Assembly: GCA_903910385.1 (NCBI GenBank)
Contig: CAIVZM010000038.1
Span: 19,854-83,853, forward strand
Reading direction: 5' to 3'
Length of the DNA stretch: 64,000 nt
Source: an uncultured Armatimonadota bacterium
GTDB lineage: Bacteria; Armatimonadota; Armatimonadia; Armatimonadales; Armatimonadaceae
Below are positions 8,702 through 17,394 of the stretch, in pieces (the first letter of the stretch is position 1; each line of letters opens with the position of its first letter). The notes under the pieces were generated by a model. It did no database searches and was not told the origin of the DNA. It saw nothing but the letters and a program-made list of their open reading frames with translations. The position numbers and the translations under genes are program-made.

Positions 8702-10741
8702 TTGAATAGATATGCCAGACCGCTAATAATGGTAGTCGCCCTGGTAGTGGCGGCTCTGATACTGATGAAAGTTTTTGTCGGTAAGGCTTTTCCGTCCTTT
8801 ATGGAAAGTCCCCGATCGATTCCTTTGAGTCAGTTCCGTGAGGAAGTGGACGCCGGAAATATTGTTAAGAGCGCTGTTTTCAAGAAAGATAGCGTCGAAG
8901 GCGAATACTTCGAAAAGGCTCCGGGTCAGGTAGGTAACAATCGCAAGTTCGTTGCCGTTATCCCCCCGGAAATTTCTCCTTCGCGCACCGATTTGTACAA
9001 TCGACTCAGTGAGAAGAAGACGACGTATGCTATCGCACCGACGGGCTACAGCGAGATGCTGACCAGTATTTTGTTATCGCTCCTGTTGCCGATTCTGGTC
9101 TTCGTCGTTTTCTGGGTGCTGTTCATCCGACAGGCGCAGTCAGGCGGAAATCAGGCGCTCAACTTTACCCGCGCTCGCGCCCGACGTCTTGGCGACAATG
9201 TCCCGAAAGTCACATTCGATGATGTCGCGGGAGTCGATGAAGCCAAGCAAGACCTTCAGGAAATTGTCGAGTTCCTGCGGAACGCCAAGAAATTTCAGGC
9301 ATTGGGTGCAAAGATTCCCAAGGGAGTTCTGCTGCTCGGCCCTCCCGGATCGGGCAAGACATTGCTTGCTCGCGCTATTGCTGGTGAGGCAGGGGTGCCG
9401 TTCTTCCATATTTCCGGTTCTGACTTTGTCGAAATGTTCGTCGGCGTTGGCGCTTCACGCGTCCGTGATCTTTTCGATACTGCCAAGCAAAACCGACCGG
9501 CTCTCATCTTTATCGATGAGATTGATGCGGTAGGTCGTCAGCGTGGCGCAGGTTGGGGCGGTGGTCATGATGAGCGCGAACAAACGCTCAACCAGTTGCT
9601 TGTGGAAATGGACGGATTTGATCCCAACTCGGGAGTTATTCTGATTGCGGCGACGAACCGACCGGATGTTCTTGACCCGGCTCTGTTGCGTCCCGGTCGT
9701 TTCGACCGACGGGTTGTGGTCGACGCTCCAGACTTCCCGGGTCGCAAGGCGATTCTTGGCGTTCATACGCGGGGCAAACCGCTCGGCGATGACGTTAATC
9801 TGGAAAGTCTGGCGCGACGCACCCCCGGTTTCTCCGGCGCTGATCTCGCCAATCTGGTGAACGAAGCGGCACTGCTGGCGGCGCGACGTGAAAAAGCGAA
9901 GATTGAAATGATCGATCTGAACGACTCGATTGATCGGGTCGTGATGGGGCCGGAACGTCGTAGCCGTGTCATTGGTGAGCATGAGAAAGAAATCATCGCT
10001 TACCATGAACTGGGTCATGCTCTTGTCCATGAATTGCTGCCATTGGCGGATCCGGTCCATAAAGTGACTATTCTGCCGCGTGGTCGCGCTCTGGGTCTCA
10101 TGTGGAGTATGCCGACCGAGGACAAATACCTGACAACCAAGCAGGAATTCCTCGATAATATCGCGTCCTTGCTGGGCGGACGCGTCGCCGAGCAACTGAT
10201 CTTCAATGAAGTGACGACCGGCGCATCTAATGACCTTGATCGTGCGACCGACATGGCGCGTTCTATGGTCACGGAATACGGTATGACCGAACGTCTCGGT
10301 ACGCTGAAGATCGGCAACCGGCAGGAAAATCCGTTCCTGGGTCGTGGTTCGATGCAGGAAGAGCGAAACTACTCCGAAGATATCGCCAGTGCGATCGATC
10401 AGGAAGTTCGCGCCATTATGGATGCCTGCTATGAAACGGCGCGGCTCGTTCTCGCCGGTAACCGTGAAGTGATGGATCGAATGGCAAAAGTCATTCTGGA
10501 AAAGGAAAATCTGGAGCGTGAAGAGTTCCTGCGATTACTCGTCGGAGTCAAGTGGCCGGAAGGTCGCCGACAACGAGATTATTCGCCTGAGGAGCGAGCG
10601 ATCCTTTTCCCGGTCGATCCGACATCGGATTCGCCTGAAACTCCGGATCGACCGGAAAGCCCGAACGCGCCAAGTGGCGGTGATACGCAGGCTCCCCGCC
10701 CGCCTATGCCAAGGCCACGGTTAGAGCCCGGCATGGCCTGA
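8702..10741 (+). CDS. ftsH: ATP-dependent zinc metalloprotease FtsH
   Basis: 679 residues. Membrane-anchored AAA+ protease that degrades misfolded membrane proteins and regulators. There are two N-terminal membrane helices (about 8-25 and 120-143) with a periplasmic loop between. Walker A GPPGSGKT is near residue 213, Walker B is LIFIDEID, the second region of homology is [19 protein letters not shown], and the zinc site HELGH is at residues 435-439. The C-terminus is a Pro-rich tail. TTG start 8702, chosen for GAGGAGG upstream and because the first helix follows at once. One small oddity is [13 protein letters not shown], a Trp where most FtsH have Leu or Val. Confidence 0.98.
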   Translation: MNRYARPLIMVVALVVAALILMKVFVGKAFPSFMESPRSIPLSQFREEVDAGNIVKSAVFKKDSVEGEYFEKAPGQVGNNRKFVAVIPPEISPSRTDLYNRLSEKKTTYAIAPTGYSEMLTSILLSLLLPILVFVVFWVLFIRQAQSGGNQALNFTRARARRLGDNVPKVTFDDVAGVDEAKQDLQEIVEFLRNAKKFQALGAKIPKGVLLLGPPGSGKTLLARAIAGEAGVPFFHISGSDFVEMFVGVGASRVRDLFDTAKQNRPALIFIDEIDAVGRQRGAGWGGGHDEREQTLNQLLVEMDGFDPNSGVILIAATNRPDVLDPALLRPGRFDRRVVVDAPDFPGRKAILGVHTRGKPLGDDVNLESLARRTPGFSGADLANLVNEAALLAARREKAKIEMIDLNDSIDRVVMGPERRSRVIGEHEKEIIAYHELGHALVHELLPLADPVHKVTILPRGRALGLMWSMPTEDKYLTTKQEFLDNIASLLGGRVAEQLIFNEVTTGASNDLDRATDMARSMVTEYGMTERLGTLKIGNRQENPFLGRGSMQEERNYSEDIASAIDQEVRAIMDACYETARLVLAGNREVMDRMAKVILEKENLEREEFLRLLVGVKWPEGRRQRDYSPEERAILFPVDPTSDSPETPDRPESPNAPSGGDTQAPRPPMPRPRLEPGMA

Positions 10742-10800
10742 TCTCTGGATTCAGGCAACAGGGGACAGGGTCACCGGTCTCCTTCGGCATCTGTTGAAAG

Positions 10801-10847
10801 AATGAATAAACGCCGCCAATGAGTAGCATTGACGGCGTTTATTCATT
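10801..10847. terminator. Long hairpin after ftsH
   Basis: A 21-bp nearly perfect stem (AATGAATAAACGCCG left arm, CGGCGTTTATTCATT right arm) with a 5-nt loop. It is a likely rho-independent terminator or mRNA-stabilising hairpin. No T-run follows. Confidence 0.7.
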
Positions 10848-10898
10848 TGTGCGGTATGATACGAACGCCTTTTAAAGAGGCTAGGGAGACAGTTTTCG

Positions 10899-11237
10899 GT
10901 GAGTGACGAACGTATAGCGACGAATTACAAATTGACCCGCCTCGTGCGGACGCAATCGAGCGAGATTTATCTTATCTGGGACGAAGACCGACGTCTGGGT
11001 CAGTTAGATCTTCATTTTGCTCATGACACCATTCATGGAACGCTGATCCTTGAGGCGGACCTATCGGTTGAGCAGGAGGAAGGCTTGATTGCACAGATCG
11101 ATGATGATGTCGTCCATGCTTATTTGCCTTCTTTTGATCGTGAGGATTTCCTGATTACCGTCTTCCGGGGTGAAGAAATCAGCAACTACACGGACTCTTC
11201 CGGGGCAATGGATGATATGGAAGATGAGGAGGAGTAA
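10899..11237 (+). CDS. Hypothetical acidic protein
   Basis: 112 residues, GTG start with AGGGAG upstream. The sequence is soluble, rich in Asp/Glu (about a quarter of residues) and beta-prone (LIWDEDRRLGQLDLHFAHDTIHGTLIL), ending in an acidic tail. No cysteines, membrane segments or known motif. It stands alone between two hairpins, so it is probably its own transcription unit. I do not recognise a family. Confidence 0.6.
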   Translation: MSDERIATNYKLTRLVRTQSSEIYLIWDEDRRLGQLDLHFAHDTIHGTLILEADLSVEQEEGLIAQIDDDVVHAYLPSFDREDFLITVFRGEEISNYTDSSGAMDDMEDEEE

Positions 11238-11269
11238 AATTCTCCTTAGCCGGTGAAAAAAACGAATGC

Positions 11270-11301
11270 GCTGACCGGTTGTCAAAAATGACCCGGTCAG
11301 C
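11270..11301. terminator. Hairpin between convergent genes
   Basis: GCTGACCGG / CCGGTCAGC inverted repeat with a 14-nt loop, between the acidic hypothetical gene and the convergent methyltransferase gene. Confidence 0.55.
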
Positions 11302-11364
11302 AGTTGCGACGGTATTTTTCGAAACGCCTCATTCACAGAAGAGTTCGGCGACAGTGTGAGGGAA

Positions 11365-12246
11365 TTACAGACCCGATGGTTGCAGAAAGCCAGCAGTGAT
11401 GCAGGTTTTATCTTTGCTGAAGAGCATTAGACGGTATGTTTTGTAGATAGCGAAGTTCGCTCCCGTTCGCTGTCCGGTGAAGTACTTTTTGTTGACCTGC
11501 TCTATGGGCTTACTAAGAGTCCATCGTATCATTTTATACAGGAATGGCTGCCGCTGTCGCGCTAGTTCACAGGCTCGTTCCTTCATGGGTTGAACAACAG
11601 CAGTAACAAATCCCTGAGTCAGGTCAAGATTCGGTGCGGTCTGCGCCGTGATATCAATATCTGTGACAAGGGTCAGAGGCTGACAACTTATGCTGTCGTG
11701 GAATTTTGCCAGATAGTGACCACCGCCCATCGGCCCACGGTCTGGCATCGGGTTTTTAAAGAAATCACAGATGAGCAAGTACCCATCGGGTTGGAGCAGC
11801 TCACATGTATGCTTGAGGGCGATATCCAGTTTCATGTACTGGAAACTTTCGCTGAACAGTACCATGTCATATCGCTTCTCTGTTTGAAATTCCTCAAACC
11901 GAGACTCAAAAATCGGCGTGTCTGACCCAAGGCGACGACGCGCCCGCTCATTCAGGAAAGGGCTGGGAGAAACGCAATCCACCTCATAACCCGCCGCTTT
12001 TAGCCGACTGGCAAGCGCCCCTACGCCGGAGCCTACATCCAGAATTGTCTTGACGCCCGGCGGGATATGAGAAAGGAGGAAGTTGGAATGCGCTTCCTGC
12101 GCCTGCTTCAGGTTCGCCAGTTCTAGTGGGACATCACTGTCCCAATAGCCATAGTGAAGGTCATCCGTCTTTGCCAAATACTCAGCGAGGACGATTGCGC
12201 ATTCAAGACCGAGTTCCTGGACGGAAAGTTTTTGGTTCTTTTCCAA
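11365..12246 (-). CDS. Class I SAM-dependent methyltransferase
   Basis: 293 residues. SAM-binding motif I is ILDVGSGVGALASRL (about residues 66-80), with acidic motif II after it (YEVDCVSPSP) and a LHYGYWD segment upstream, as in small-molecule/UbiE-like methyltransferases. Start TTG 12246 lies 3 bp after the stop of the MoaD-NIL gene, so the two are one transcription unit. Substrate unknown. Coupling to a sulfur-carrier gene hints at, but does not show, a role in sulfur or methionine metabolism. Confidence 0.85.
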   Translation of the reverse strand: MEKNQKLSVQELGLECAIVLAEYLAKTDDLHYGYWDSDVPLELANLKQAQEAHSNFLLSHIPPGVKTILDVGSGVGALASRLKAAGYEVDCVSPSPFLNERARRRLGSDTPIFESRFEEFQTEKRYDMVLFSESFQYMKLDIALKHTCELLQPDGYLLICDFFKNPMPDRGPMGGGHYLAKFHDSISCQPLTLVTDIDITAQTAPNLDLTQGFVTAVVQPMKERACELARQRQPFLYKMIRWTLSKPIEQVNKKYFTGQRTGANFAIYKTYRLMLFSKDKTCITAGFLQPSGL

Positions 12247-12249
12247 CAG

Positions 12250-12810
12250 TTACGTGCCGCGTCCGACAGAAGCCGGGATATACGCTTCATCCGGTTCGAC
12301 CAGATCGGACACTGGCCCGGTGACATTGACGCCCGTCGTATGGAGTTCCGCGATGGCGCGACCGATTTCCTCAGCCGGTCCGGTCAGAGCGATTTCCGCC
12401 CAACCGGATTCTTCGGACATATTGGCGCGTCGGATATTGACGACAACCCGAAATTTCTTACCGAGGGTAAAGAGGATCGGGTTATTGAACATCCCGCGAT
12501 GAAAGCTCAACTGATACACTTCCGTACCGTTAGCGCCGCCAGCAATCGCCGGGACAATCGAGACTTCGTCGCCGTCCTTGAGGGGCGTTTCCGCATTTTG
12601 CAGAAAGCGCACATCTTCACCACCCAGGTAGATGTTGACGAATTTTCGCGGGTTCCCGTTTTCGTCAATCAATGGCTTGCCCAACCCGGGATGCGCCGCA
12701 TCGAGAGCCTTGAGCATTGCGCCGATGGTATCGGCATCCACAGTCACAGTATCCGCCTCGCCCGTAAACTTGCGAAGAGGAGTCGGTATTAACACCTTCA
12801 CGGTGGCCAT
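12250..12810 (-). CDS. MoaD/ThiS-like sulfur carrier fused to a NIL domain
   Basis: 186 residues from ATG 12810 (GAGG lies about 12 nt upstream). Residues 1-92 are a ubiquitin-like beta-grasp sulfur carrier ending DEVSIVPAIAGG, where the Gly-Gly would normally be the C-terminus that becomes a thiocarboxylate. Here the chain continues into a NIL domain (about 97-170: EVYQLSFHRGMFNNPILFTL, VVVNIRRANM, GWAEIALTGPAEEIGRAIAEL), the small ACT-like domain found at the end of MetN. In anaerobes, NIL-type proteins occur near sulfur-transfer steps to homocysteine. The internal GG means proteolysis or a different mode of use. The domain calls are good; the role is inferred. Confidence 0.85.
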   Translation of the reverse strand: MATVKVLIPTPLRKFTGEADTVTVDADTIGAMLKALDAAHPGLGKPLIDENGNPRKFVNIYLGGEDVRFLQNAETPLKDGDEVSIVPAIAGGANGTEVYQLSFHRGMFNNPILFTLGKKFRVVVNIRRANMSEESGWAEIALTGPAEEIGRAIAELHTTGVNVTGPVSDLVEPDEAYIPASVGRGT

Positions 12811-13019
12811 CAGTCTATGAATCCTCACGAGTAAAATCGTCGTTATAGCCCTCTGGTTATACCCCAATTTACTGCGGAGCGCCGGAAATCCTTGCCTTAC
12901 CGACGCCCATTTCGACGGATTTTGGCTCCTGCTATATGTTTTTCAGCCATAAATCGACGGGTTTCACTTACTCCGCTTATCAGAGTTCCATCCCGGTTTC
13001 ATGACTCGGAGAGTTTTCG

Positions 13020-14102
13020 TTACGTGGTTTGGACACATGGAAGATTAAAGGCGGCGGCAAGCAGCTCGTAAGAACGAACGCGTTCGACGTGACCATAGGT
13101 GAACGTGGTTATCATGACCTCATCCGCTTGCGTTTTCGCCACCAGCGCATCTATTAATGGTTTGACAGTGGTCGGGGAACCGATCAGATGCCGTTCACGC
13201 AGGGATTCCGCTACCGCCCGCTCCATCGGTGAGAATTCATAGGCGAGGGCTTGCTCCGGCGGAAGCAACAGCGATGATTGCCCGGTTCGCAGTCGCGTAA
13301 AAGCGACCACCAGGCTGGATGCCAGACGCTCCGCTTCGGCGTCCGTCTCCGCGCAAATCACGGACAGGGTCAGGATAGCGTGGGGTTGCGACAACTCCGC
13401 TTCCGGGCAAAATTCTTCACGATAGATGCGAAGCGGCTCTTCCGGCGGAAAATCGCTGAAGTGCGCGGCGAAGGCGTATCCCAGACCGAGTTGCGCCGCA
13501 AGAACGGCGCTGAAATCGCTGGAGCCCAGCAGGAAAATCGGTGGCAGGGGCGCTTTTCCCGGCACGGCGGCGATATGTCCCGGCATTCCCGGCGGGAAGG
13601 GATCGATCTTCGGATCATAGGGGTTTTTCCAACCGCCGTACTGTCGTAGTTCCGCCAGTTGAGCGGGAAACTGGTCGCCGGATGCGCCCCGCGTTCCCCG
13701 CAACGCTCGCGCCGTTCCCGGATCGGTTCCCGGCGCTCGCCCGAGTCCGAGGTCGATTCGTCCCGGATACAGCGATTCGAGCATCTTGAAGGTCTCGGCG
13801 ACCTTGATGGGCGCATGATTGGGTAGCATGATGCCGCCAGAACCGAGATGGATGCGTTGTGTCCGCTCCGCTGCCAGCGCAATCAGGAGTTCCGGCGTCG
13901 TGCTGGCGACCGAGGGCATATTATGGTGTTCCGCGAACCAGTACCGGGCGTAGCCCAACGCATCCGCACGTTGCGCCAGTTCCAGACTATTTCTCAAAGC
14001 CCGACCATTGACCAGACTTTCTTCGCCTTCCGGAGCGGCGGGAAGGGGAACCAGGTCCAGAATGGACAGGGGGTATGAACTTTTCATTATCTTTTCTCTC
14101 AT
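13020..14102 (-). CDS. LLM-class flavin-dependent oxidoreductase
   Basis: 360 residues, luciferase-like monooxygenase TIM barrel. Typical segments: YPLSILDLVP at the start, ALGYARYWFAEHHNMPSVAS (the EHH motif of the alkanal monooxygenase-like group), IHLGSGGIMLPNHAP, IDLGLGRAPGT and a C-terminal EVMITTFTYGHVERVRSYE. These enzymes use reduced FMN and oxygen on small organic substrates; the substrate here is unknown. Start 14102 has GGAGAAGG 8 nt upstream and is preferred to ATG 14087. It is monocistronic as far as I can see. Confidence 0.92.
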   Translation of the reverse strand: MREKIMKSSYPLSILDLVPLPAAPEGEESLVNGRALRNSLELAQRADALGYARYWFAEHHNMPSVASTTPELLIALAAERTQRIHLGSGGIMLPNHAPIKVAETFKMLESLYPGRIDLGLGRAPGTDPGTARALRGTRGASGDQFPAQLAELRQYGGWKNPYDPKIDPFPPGMPGHIAAVPGKAPLPPIFLLGSSDFSAVLAAQLGLGYAFAAHFSDFPPEEPLRIYREEFCPEAELSQPHAILTLSVICAETDAEAERLASSLVVAFTRLRTGQSSLLLPPEQALAYEFSPMERAVAESLRERHLIGSPTTVKPLIDALVAKTQADEVMITTFTYGHVERVRSYELLAAAFNLPCVQTT

Positions 14103-14502
14103 TACCTATACCTTCTCCGTTGGCATGGGTTCCCAATGGACGGCGTTTGACGGTAGGTTTGGTTCGAGAGCGTTGATCCGCCACAATCCGTTCCATCCGT
14201 AAAAACGCACAGGCAAGCGCACGCTCCGGCGACGACAGGGACGATTTTTCTGTAGGATTTACAACTCGCCTCGTGAGCAGGTTTCTTTCCGAAAGGTTCT
14301 ATGTCTCAAAGTCACCCACCATCGCATCAATCCTGACCCCGTTCCAACACCGCGCGCGAGCGATGCCTTCAACCTGCCGCCGTGTGTAGAAGGGGATGAT
14401 TTTGAAAAAAATTCCGAGAGCTTCGCGCCTATCTTAAACTATTCTCTCTTAAACTCTTCCCTGTCAAAGGGTAAAAGAGATAAAGCCAAAAGACTAACGG
14501 AG
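14103..14502. other. 400-bp intergenic region with an unrecognised coding-like fragment
   Basis: No complete gene. On the minus strand, 14299-14433 is an open stretch of 44 codons without a start codon that reads like protein (FFKIIPFYTRRQVEGIARA, then WNGVRIDAMVGDFET and stop). It may be a gene remnant. I cannot assign it. Confidence 0.3.
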
Positions 14503-15192
14503 TCATGGGAGAGCGCAACAACGGAAGCCGCTGACGTAGCTCCTGTAGTAGGTTGGATTGAACCTGATCCGGAGAGCGGTACGGAAGTAAGCAGGATTAA
14601 GGTTGAGCCAAGAACCGCCGCGCAACACACGGCTATCTTTTTTGTCGTCATACCAATCCGCACACCACTGCCAAACGTTCCCTGCCATATCCAACACGTC
14701 ATAAGGACTGGCGCCAGCAGGAAAACTGCCTACCGACGCTGTACCGTCTGCATCACTCCACTGGGGTTTACTATTGTCAAACGTGTCTCCCCATGGGAAC
14801 CTCCGGCCTTGCGTTCCCCGCGCCGCTTTTTCCCACTGCGCCTCCGAAGGTAACGCGACGCCCGCCCAATCGCAGTAGACTTTGGCATCGTCCCATGAAA
14901 CATTGACTATTGGATGGTCTTTCTTCGACCAATCAGGATTGAAACTGGGAGCAAAAGGTATCTTGGGCGCAGAAGGCATCTTTCGTCCCGTGTCCTGACA
15001 GAATTTCTCGTACATCCCCACCGTCACAAGATTTTTGTAGATATAATAATCAAACAGAATCACCTTATGGCGAGGGTTATCCTGCATATCATCGTCGCCC
15101 ATCAGGAACTCGCCCGCCGGGATGAGAATCATCTCCGCGCCGTCTCTCGGGTTGATTTTCGTGACGGGCAATTGCGCCTTATGTTCTGTCAT
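14503..15192 (-). CDS. Formylglycine-generating-enzyme (SUMF1/FGE)-like protein
   Basis: 229 residues. FGE-sulfatase fold: MILIPAGEFLMGDDD, VTVGMYEKFC, HPIVNVSWDDAKVYCDWAG, LPSEAQWEKAARG, FPWGD, DMAGNVWQWCADWY, SRVLRGGSWL and SGFRCC at the end. True FGE uses a copper-binding Cys pair near the C-terminus (first Cys in an RxxCR-type segment). Here that segment reads ALRIRFNPTYYRSYVSGFRC, and the first Cys is absent. The fold is therefore secure but oxidation of sulfatases is doubtful; many such domains act in other roles. ATG 15192 is chosen for AAGGAGAG upstream; a longer frame would run through the terminator at 15311. Confidence 0.85.
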   Translation of the reverse strand: MTEHKAQLPVTKINPRDGAEMILIPAGEFLMGDDDMQDNPRHKVILFDYYIYKNLVTVGMYEKFCQDTGRKMPSAPKIPFAPSFNPDWSKKDHPIVNVSWDDAKVYCDWAGVALPSEAQWEKAARGTQGRRFPWGDTFDNSKPQWSDADGTASVGSFPAGASPYDVLDMAGNVWQWCADWYDDKKDSRVLRGGSWLNLNPAYFRTALRIRFNPTYYRSYVSGFRCCALP

Positions 15193-15310
15193 TTCAACGT
15201 TCTCTCCTTGTATTACTACCCTAAAATGTACACGCACCGTGTGAATAACGGATAGATCGTCTGGCGAACCTGCCGGGCGGGGCTGGTTCGGGAACGTCAC
15301 CTTCGGGCAT

Positions 15311-15357
15311 AAAAACGCCCTCCGCTGAGCATGACTCGAAATAGCGGAGGGCGTTTT
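15311..15357. terminator. Rho-independent terminator of the M29 aminopeptidase gene
   Basis: An 11-bp stem CGCCCTCCGCT / AGCGGAGGGCG with AAAAA before and TTTT after, so it can act on both strands. It lies 11 bp past the 3' end of the minus-strand aminopeptidase gene. Confidence 0.85.
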
Positions 15358-15368
15358 CTGCCACACTA

Positions 15369-16478
15369 TCACACCAGATTTTCGGGGTTCAAACCCTGCA
15401 GGTCAGCGGGGATAAAGCGACCGTCCTTGCGGATCAATTCGCCATCGAACCAGATTTCGCCGCCGCCGTAGTCTTCCCGCTGAATCAGTACCATATCCCA
15501 GTGCACCTGAGATTTATTGCCGTTACCGGGCGTTTCGTAGGCGTTACCGGGGGTAAAGTGCAGACTTCCGGCGATTTTCTCATCGAAAAGAACGTCGCGC
15601 ATCGGGCGCAGGATATACGGGTTGAAAGCGATAGAGAACTCACCGATACGGCGGGCACCCGGATCGCTGTCCAGCACCGCGTTCAGACTTGCCGTATCGC
15701 TGCCGGTCGCCTCGACGATAACGCCATCCTTTAGAACGAGACGGATATCATCGTAGGGCTTGCCCTGATAGATCGTCCCGGCATTGAAGTGAATGACGCC
15801 GTTCGCGCTATCGATGGTCGGGCAGGTGAAGCATTCGCCATCGGGGATATTGCGTGCGCCGCCACAGATTTGCGCTCCGATTCCCTTGATCGAGAAGGAA
15901 ATATCGGTGTCTCGCGCCGTCAGACGGACTTTATCGGCGTTCTTCATGCGCTCCGCCAGCGGAATCTGCGCCGCCGCCATTTTCGCATAATCCAGGGTGC
16001 AGACATCGAAATAAAAATCGGTGAACTGCTCCGTGCTCATGCCTGCCGCCTGCGCGAAGGAAGGCGTCGGATAGCGAAGGACGACCCAACGCGTCTTATT
16101 GACGCGATAATCCTGCACCGGACGCATCTTGCCCTGAATCAGGTTCATCTTCTCCGAAGGGACGTCCGATAATTCGAAGGCATTGTCGGCGCCGCGCACC
16201 CCGATGTAGGCGTCCATATCCTGCATTCGCGCCAGTTCATGACGGGTGCGAATTTCCATCATTTCTTCGGTCGCATTCCGGGCAAGGGCACGCTGGACGC
16301 TTTGCCGGACGGTATTCACAAACGGAATCGCGCCAACGGACGCCGCCTTCTCAATCAGCGCCGCCACCACTTCATCCGGCGTATCGAAGGCTTCGATGAG
16401 GACTTTCTCCCCTTCCTTCAACTGGGTCGAATGCGAGATAAGAACATCGGCGAGTTTGCCGATACGTGGGTCTGCCAT
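15369..16478 (-). CDS. M29 family aminopeptidase
   Basis: 369 residues, the usual size for thermophilic aminopeptidase T/AmpS-type enzymes (two metal ions, cytoplasmic, release of N-terminal residues). Matching segments are LADVLISHSTQLKEGEKVLI at the N-terminus, IGVRGADNAFELSDV, metal-region NIPDGECFTCPT, GVIHFNAG, IGEFSIAFNPYI, SLHFTPGNAYETPGNGNKS and SQVHWDM near the end. The start is ATG 16478 with a weak GAAAGAAA upstream. Separated from the PhyH gene by 77 bp. Confidence 0.92.
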   Translation of the reverse strand: MADPRIGKLADVLISHSTQLKEGEKVLIEAFDTPDEVVAALIEKAASVGAIPFVNTVRQSVQRALARNATEEMMEIRTRHELARMQDMDAYIGVRGADNAFELSDVPSEKMNLIQGKMRPVQDYRVNKTRWVVLRYPTPSFAQAAGMSTEQFTDFYFDVCTLDYAKMAAAQIPLAERMKNADKVRLTARDTDISFSIKGIGAQICGGARNIPDGECFTCPTIDSANGVIHFNAGTIYQGKPYDDIRLVLKDGVIVEATGSDTASLNAVLDSDPGARRIGEFSIAFNPYILRPMRDVLFDEKIAGSLHFTPGNAYETPGNGNKSQVHWDMVLIQREDYGGGEIWFDGELIRKDGRFIPADLQGLNPENLV

Positions 16479-16555
16479 TAATTTTTCTTTCTACATTTGT
16501 CAAATAGGGACGATAGGAACGGGTTACGCGAACGACTTCTCCGCAATATTATCTT

Positions 16556-17215
16556 TTACCACTTATGCACCAGAGCGAGTCGCGGCGTTTGCGTCGCGTT
16601 GCGACTGCCGGAGTGGGCGGTCAGGTAATGGTAGAACAGCACATCGCCTCGCTTACCCAGCAACTCGACGGGTTCGCCCAGATCTATTTTGCCCAGATCA
16701 TTGTTCAATGTCGCCATCAGTTCGTATTTTTGCGGGTCGCTCTGCGCCAGCGCTTCGATTTTCCGGAAGGAACCCGGCCATACGACTGTCCCGGCGCCGT
16801 GCCGGGGTACATCATTCAGGTAAGTGATAGAGGCGACTCGCATCGGGCGCGGGAAGACTTTGAATCCGTCCCGGGGCAGGGCATGGTCGATATGTGGCCC
16901 ATGGTGGCTCCATGCTCCCTCCTGCGGAAAGATATTGAGGGTTAATGTCCCGGTGACGGGATTTACCGCTTCTCCCGCCAGTTCCGATGCCGCCTGCATG
17001 GCTTCGGGCGTAAAGCAAGCGATAATATCCGGGTCGCTGTGCCCGCTTGCCAGCGGGACATTACCCCAGGTAGTCGGATCATCGGGGTTCGCGTTCAACC
17101 TGCGCCAGAGCGCCGCCGCGCCCCGTTGCGAAATATCATCGGCGATCAATCCAGAGACAAGGACGTAGCCTTCTTCCACAAATTGATGATGTTGTTCCGG
17201 TGTGAGAATACTCAT
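16556..17215 (-). CDS. Phytanoyl-CoA dioxygenase (PhyH) family protein
   Basis: 219 residues from ATG 17215. Fe(II)/2-oxoglutarate oxygenase fold; metal ligands are in HHGPHIDHALP (HxD) and distal His in YHYLTAHSGSRN, followed by the 2-oxoglutarate-binding Arg region TPRLALVHKW. The family hydroxylates small molecules; the substrate cannot be inferred. The N-terminus SILTPEQHHQFVEEGYVLV is typical, so ATG 17215 is likely, although AAAGG lies too close to it. A TTG at 17260 would add 15 residues. Divergent from the CrtU-like gene. Confidence 0.88.
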   Translation of the reverse strand: MSILTPEQHHQFVEEGYVLVSGLIADDISQRGAAALWRRLNANPDDPTTWGNVPLASGHSDPDIIACFTPEAMQAASELAGEAVNPVTGTLTLNIFPQEGAWSHHGPHIDHALPRDGFKVFPRPMRVASITYLNDVPRHGAGTVVWPGSFRKIEALAQSDPQKYELMATLNNDLGKIDLGEPVELLGKRGDVLFYHYLTAHSGSRNATQTPRLALVHKW

Positions 17216-17394
17216 ACCTTTCGGTTCGCCGCAGAGAATGTCGTCTCCTGCCAAAAGCAAAAAAACGGTCGGCGCGATGGCTTGAAGTTCTATTCGATTT
17301 CCCGCTTTTCCGAACGTTGTCGCCGGGGAGGAACGCCCGATAGAATAGGAGGGCGATTTCTCCCCGGATTTCGGGGTATGAGAGTGGTGACGAG

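Noticed and set aside
15193..15372. 60-residue N-terminal extension of the FGE-like protein
   Set aside because: It would translate through a terminator hairpin, and ATG 15192 has a proper ribosome binding site.
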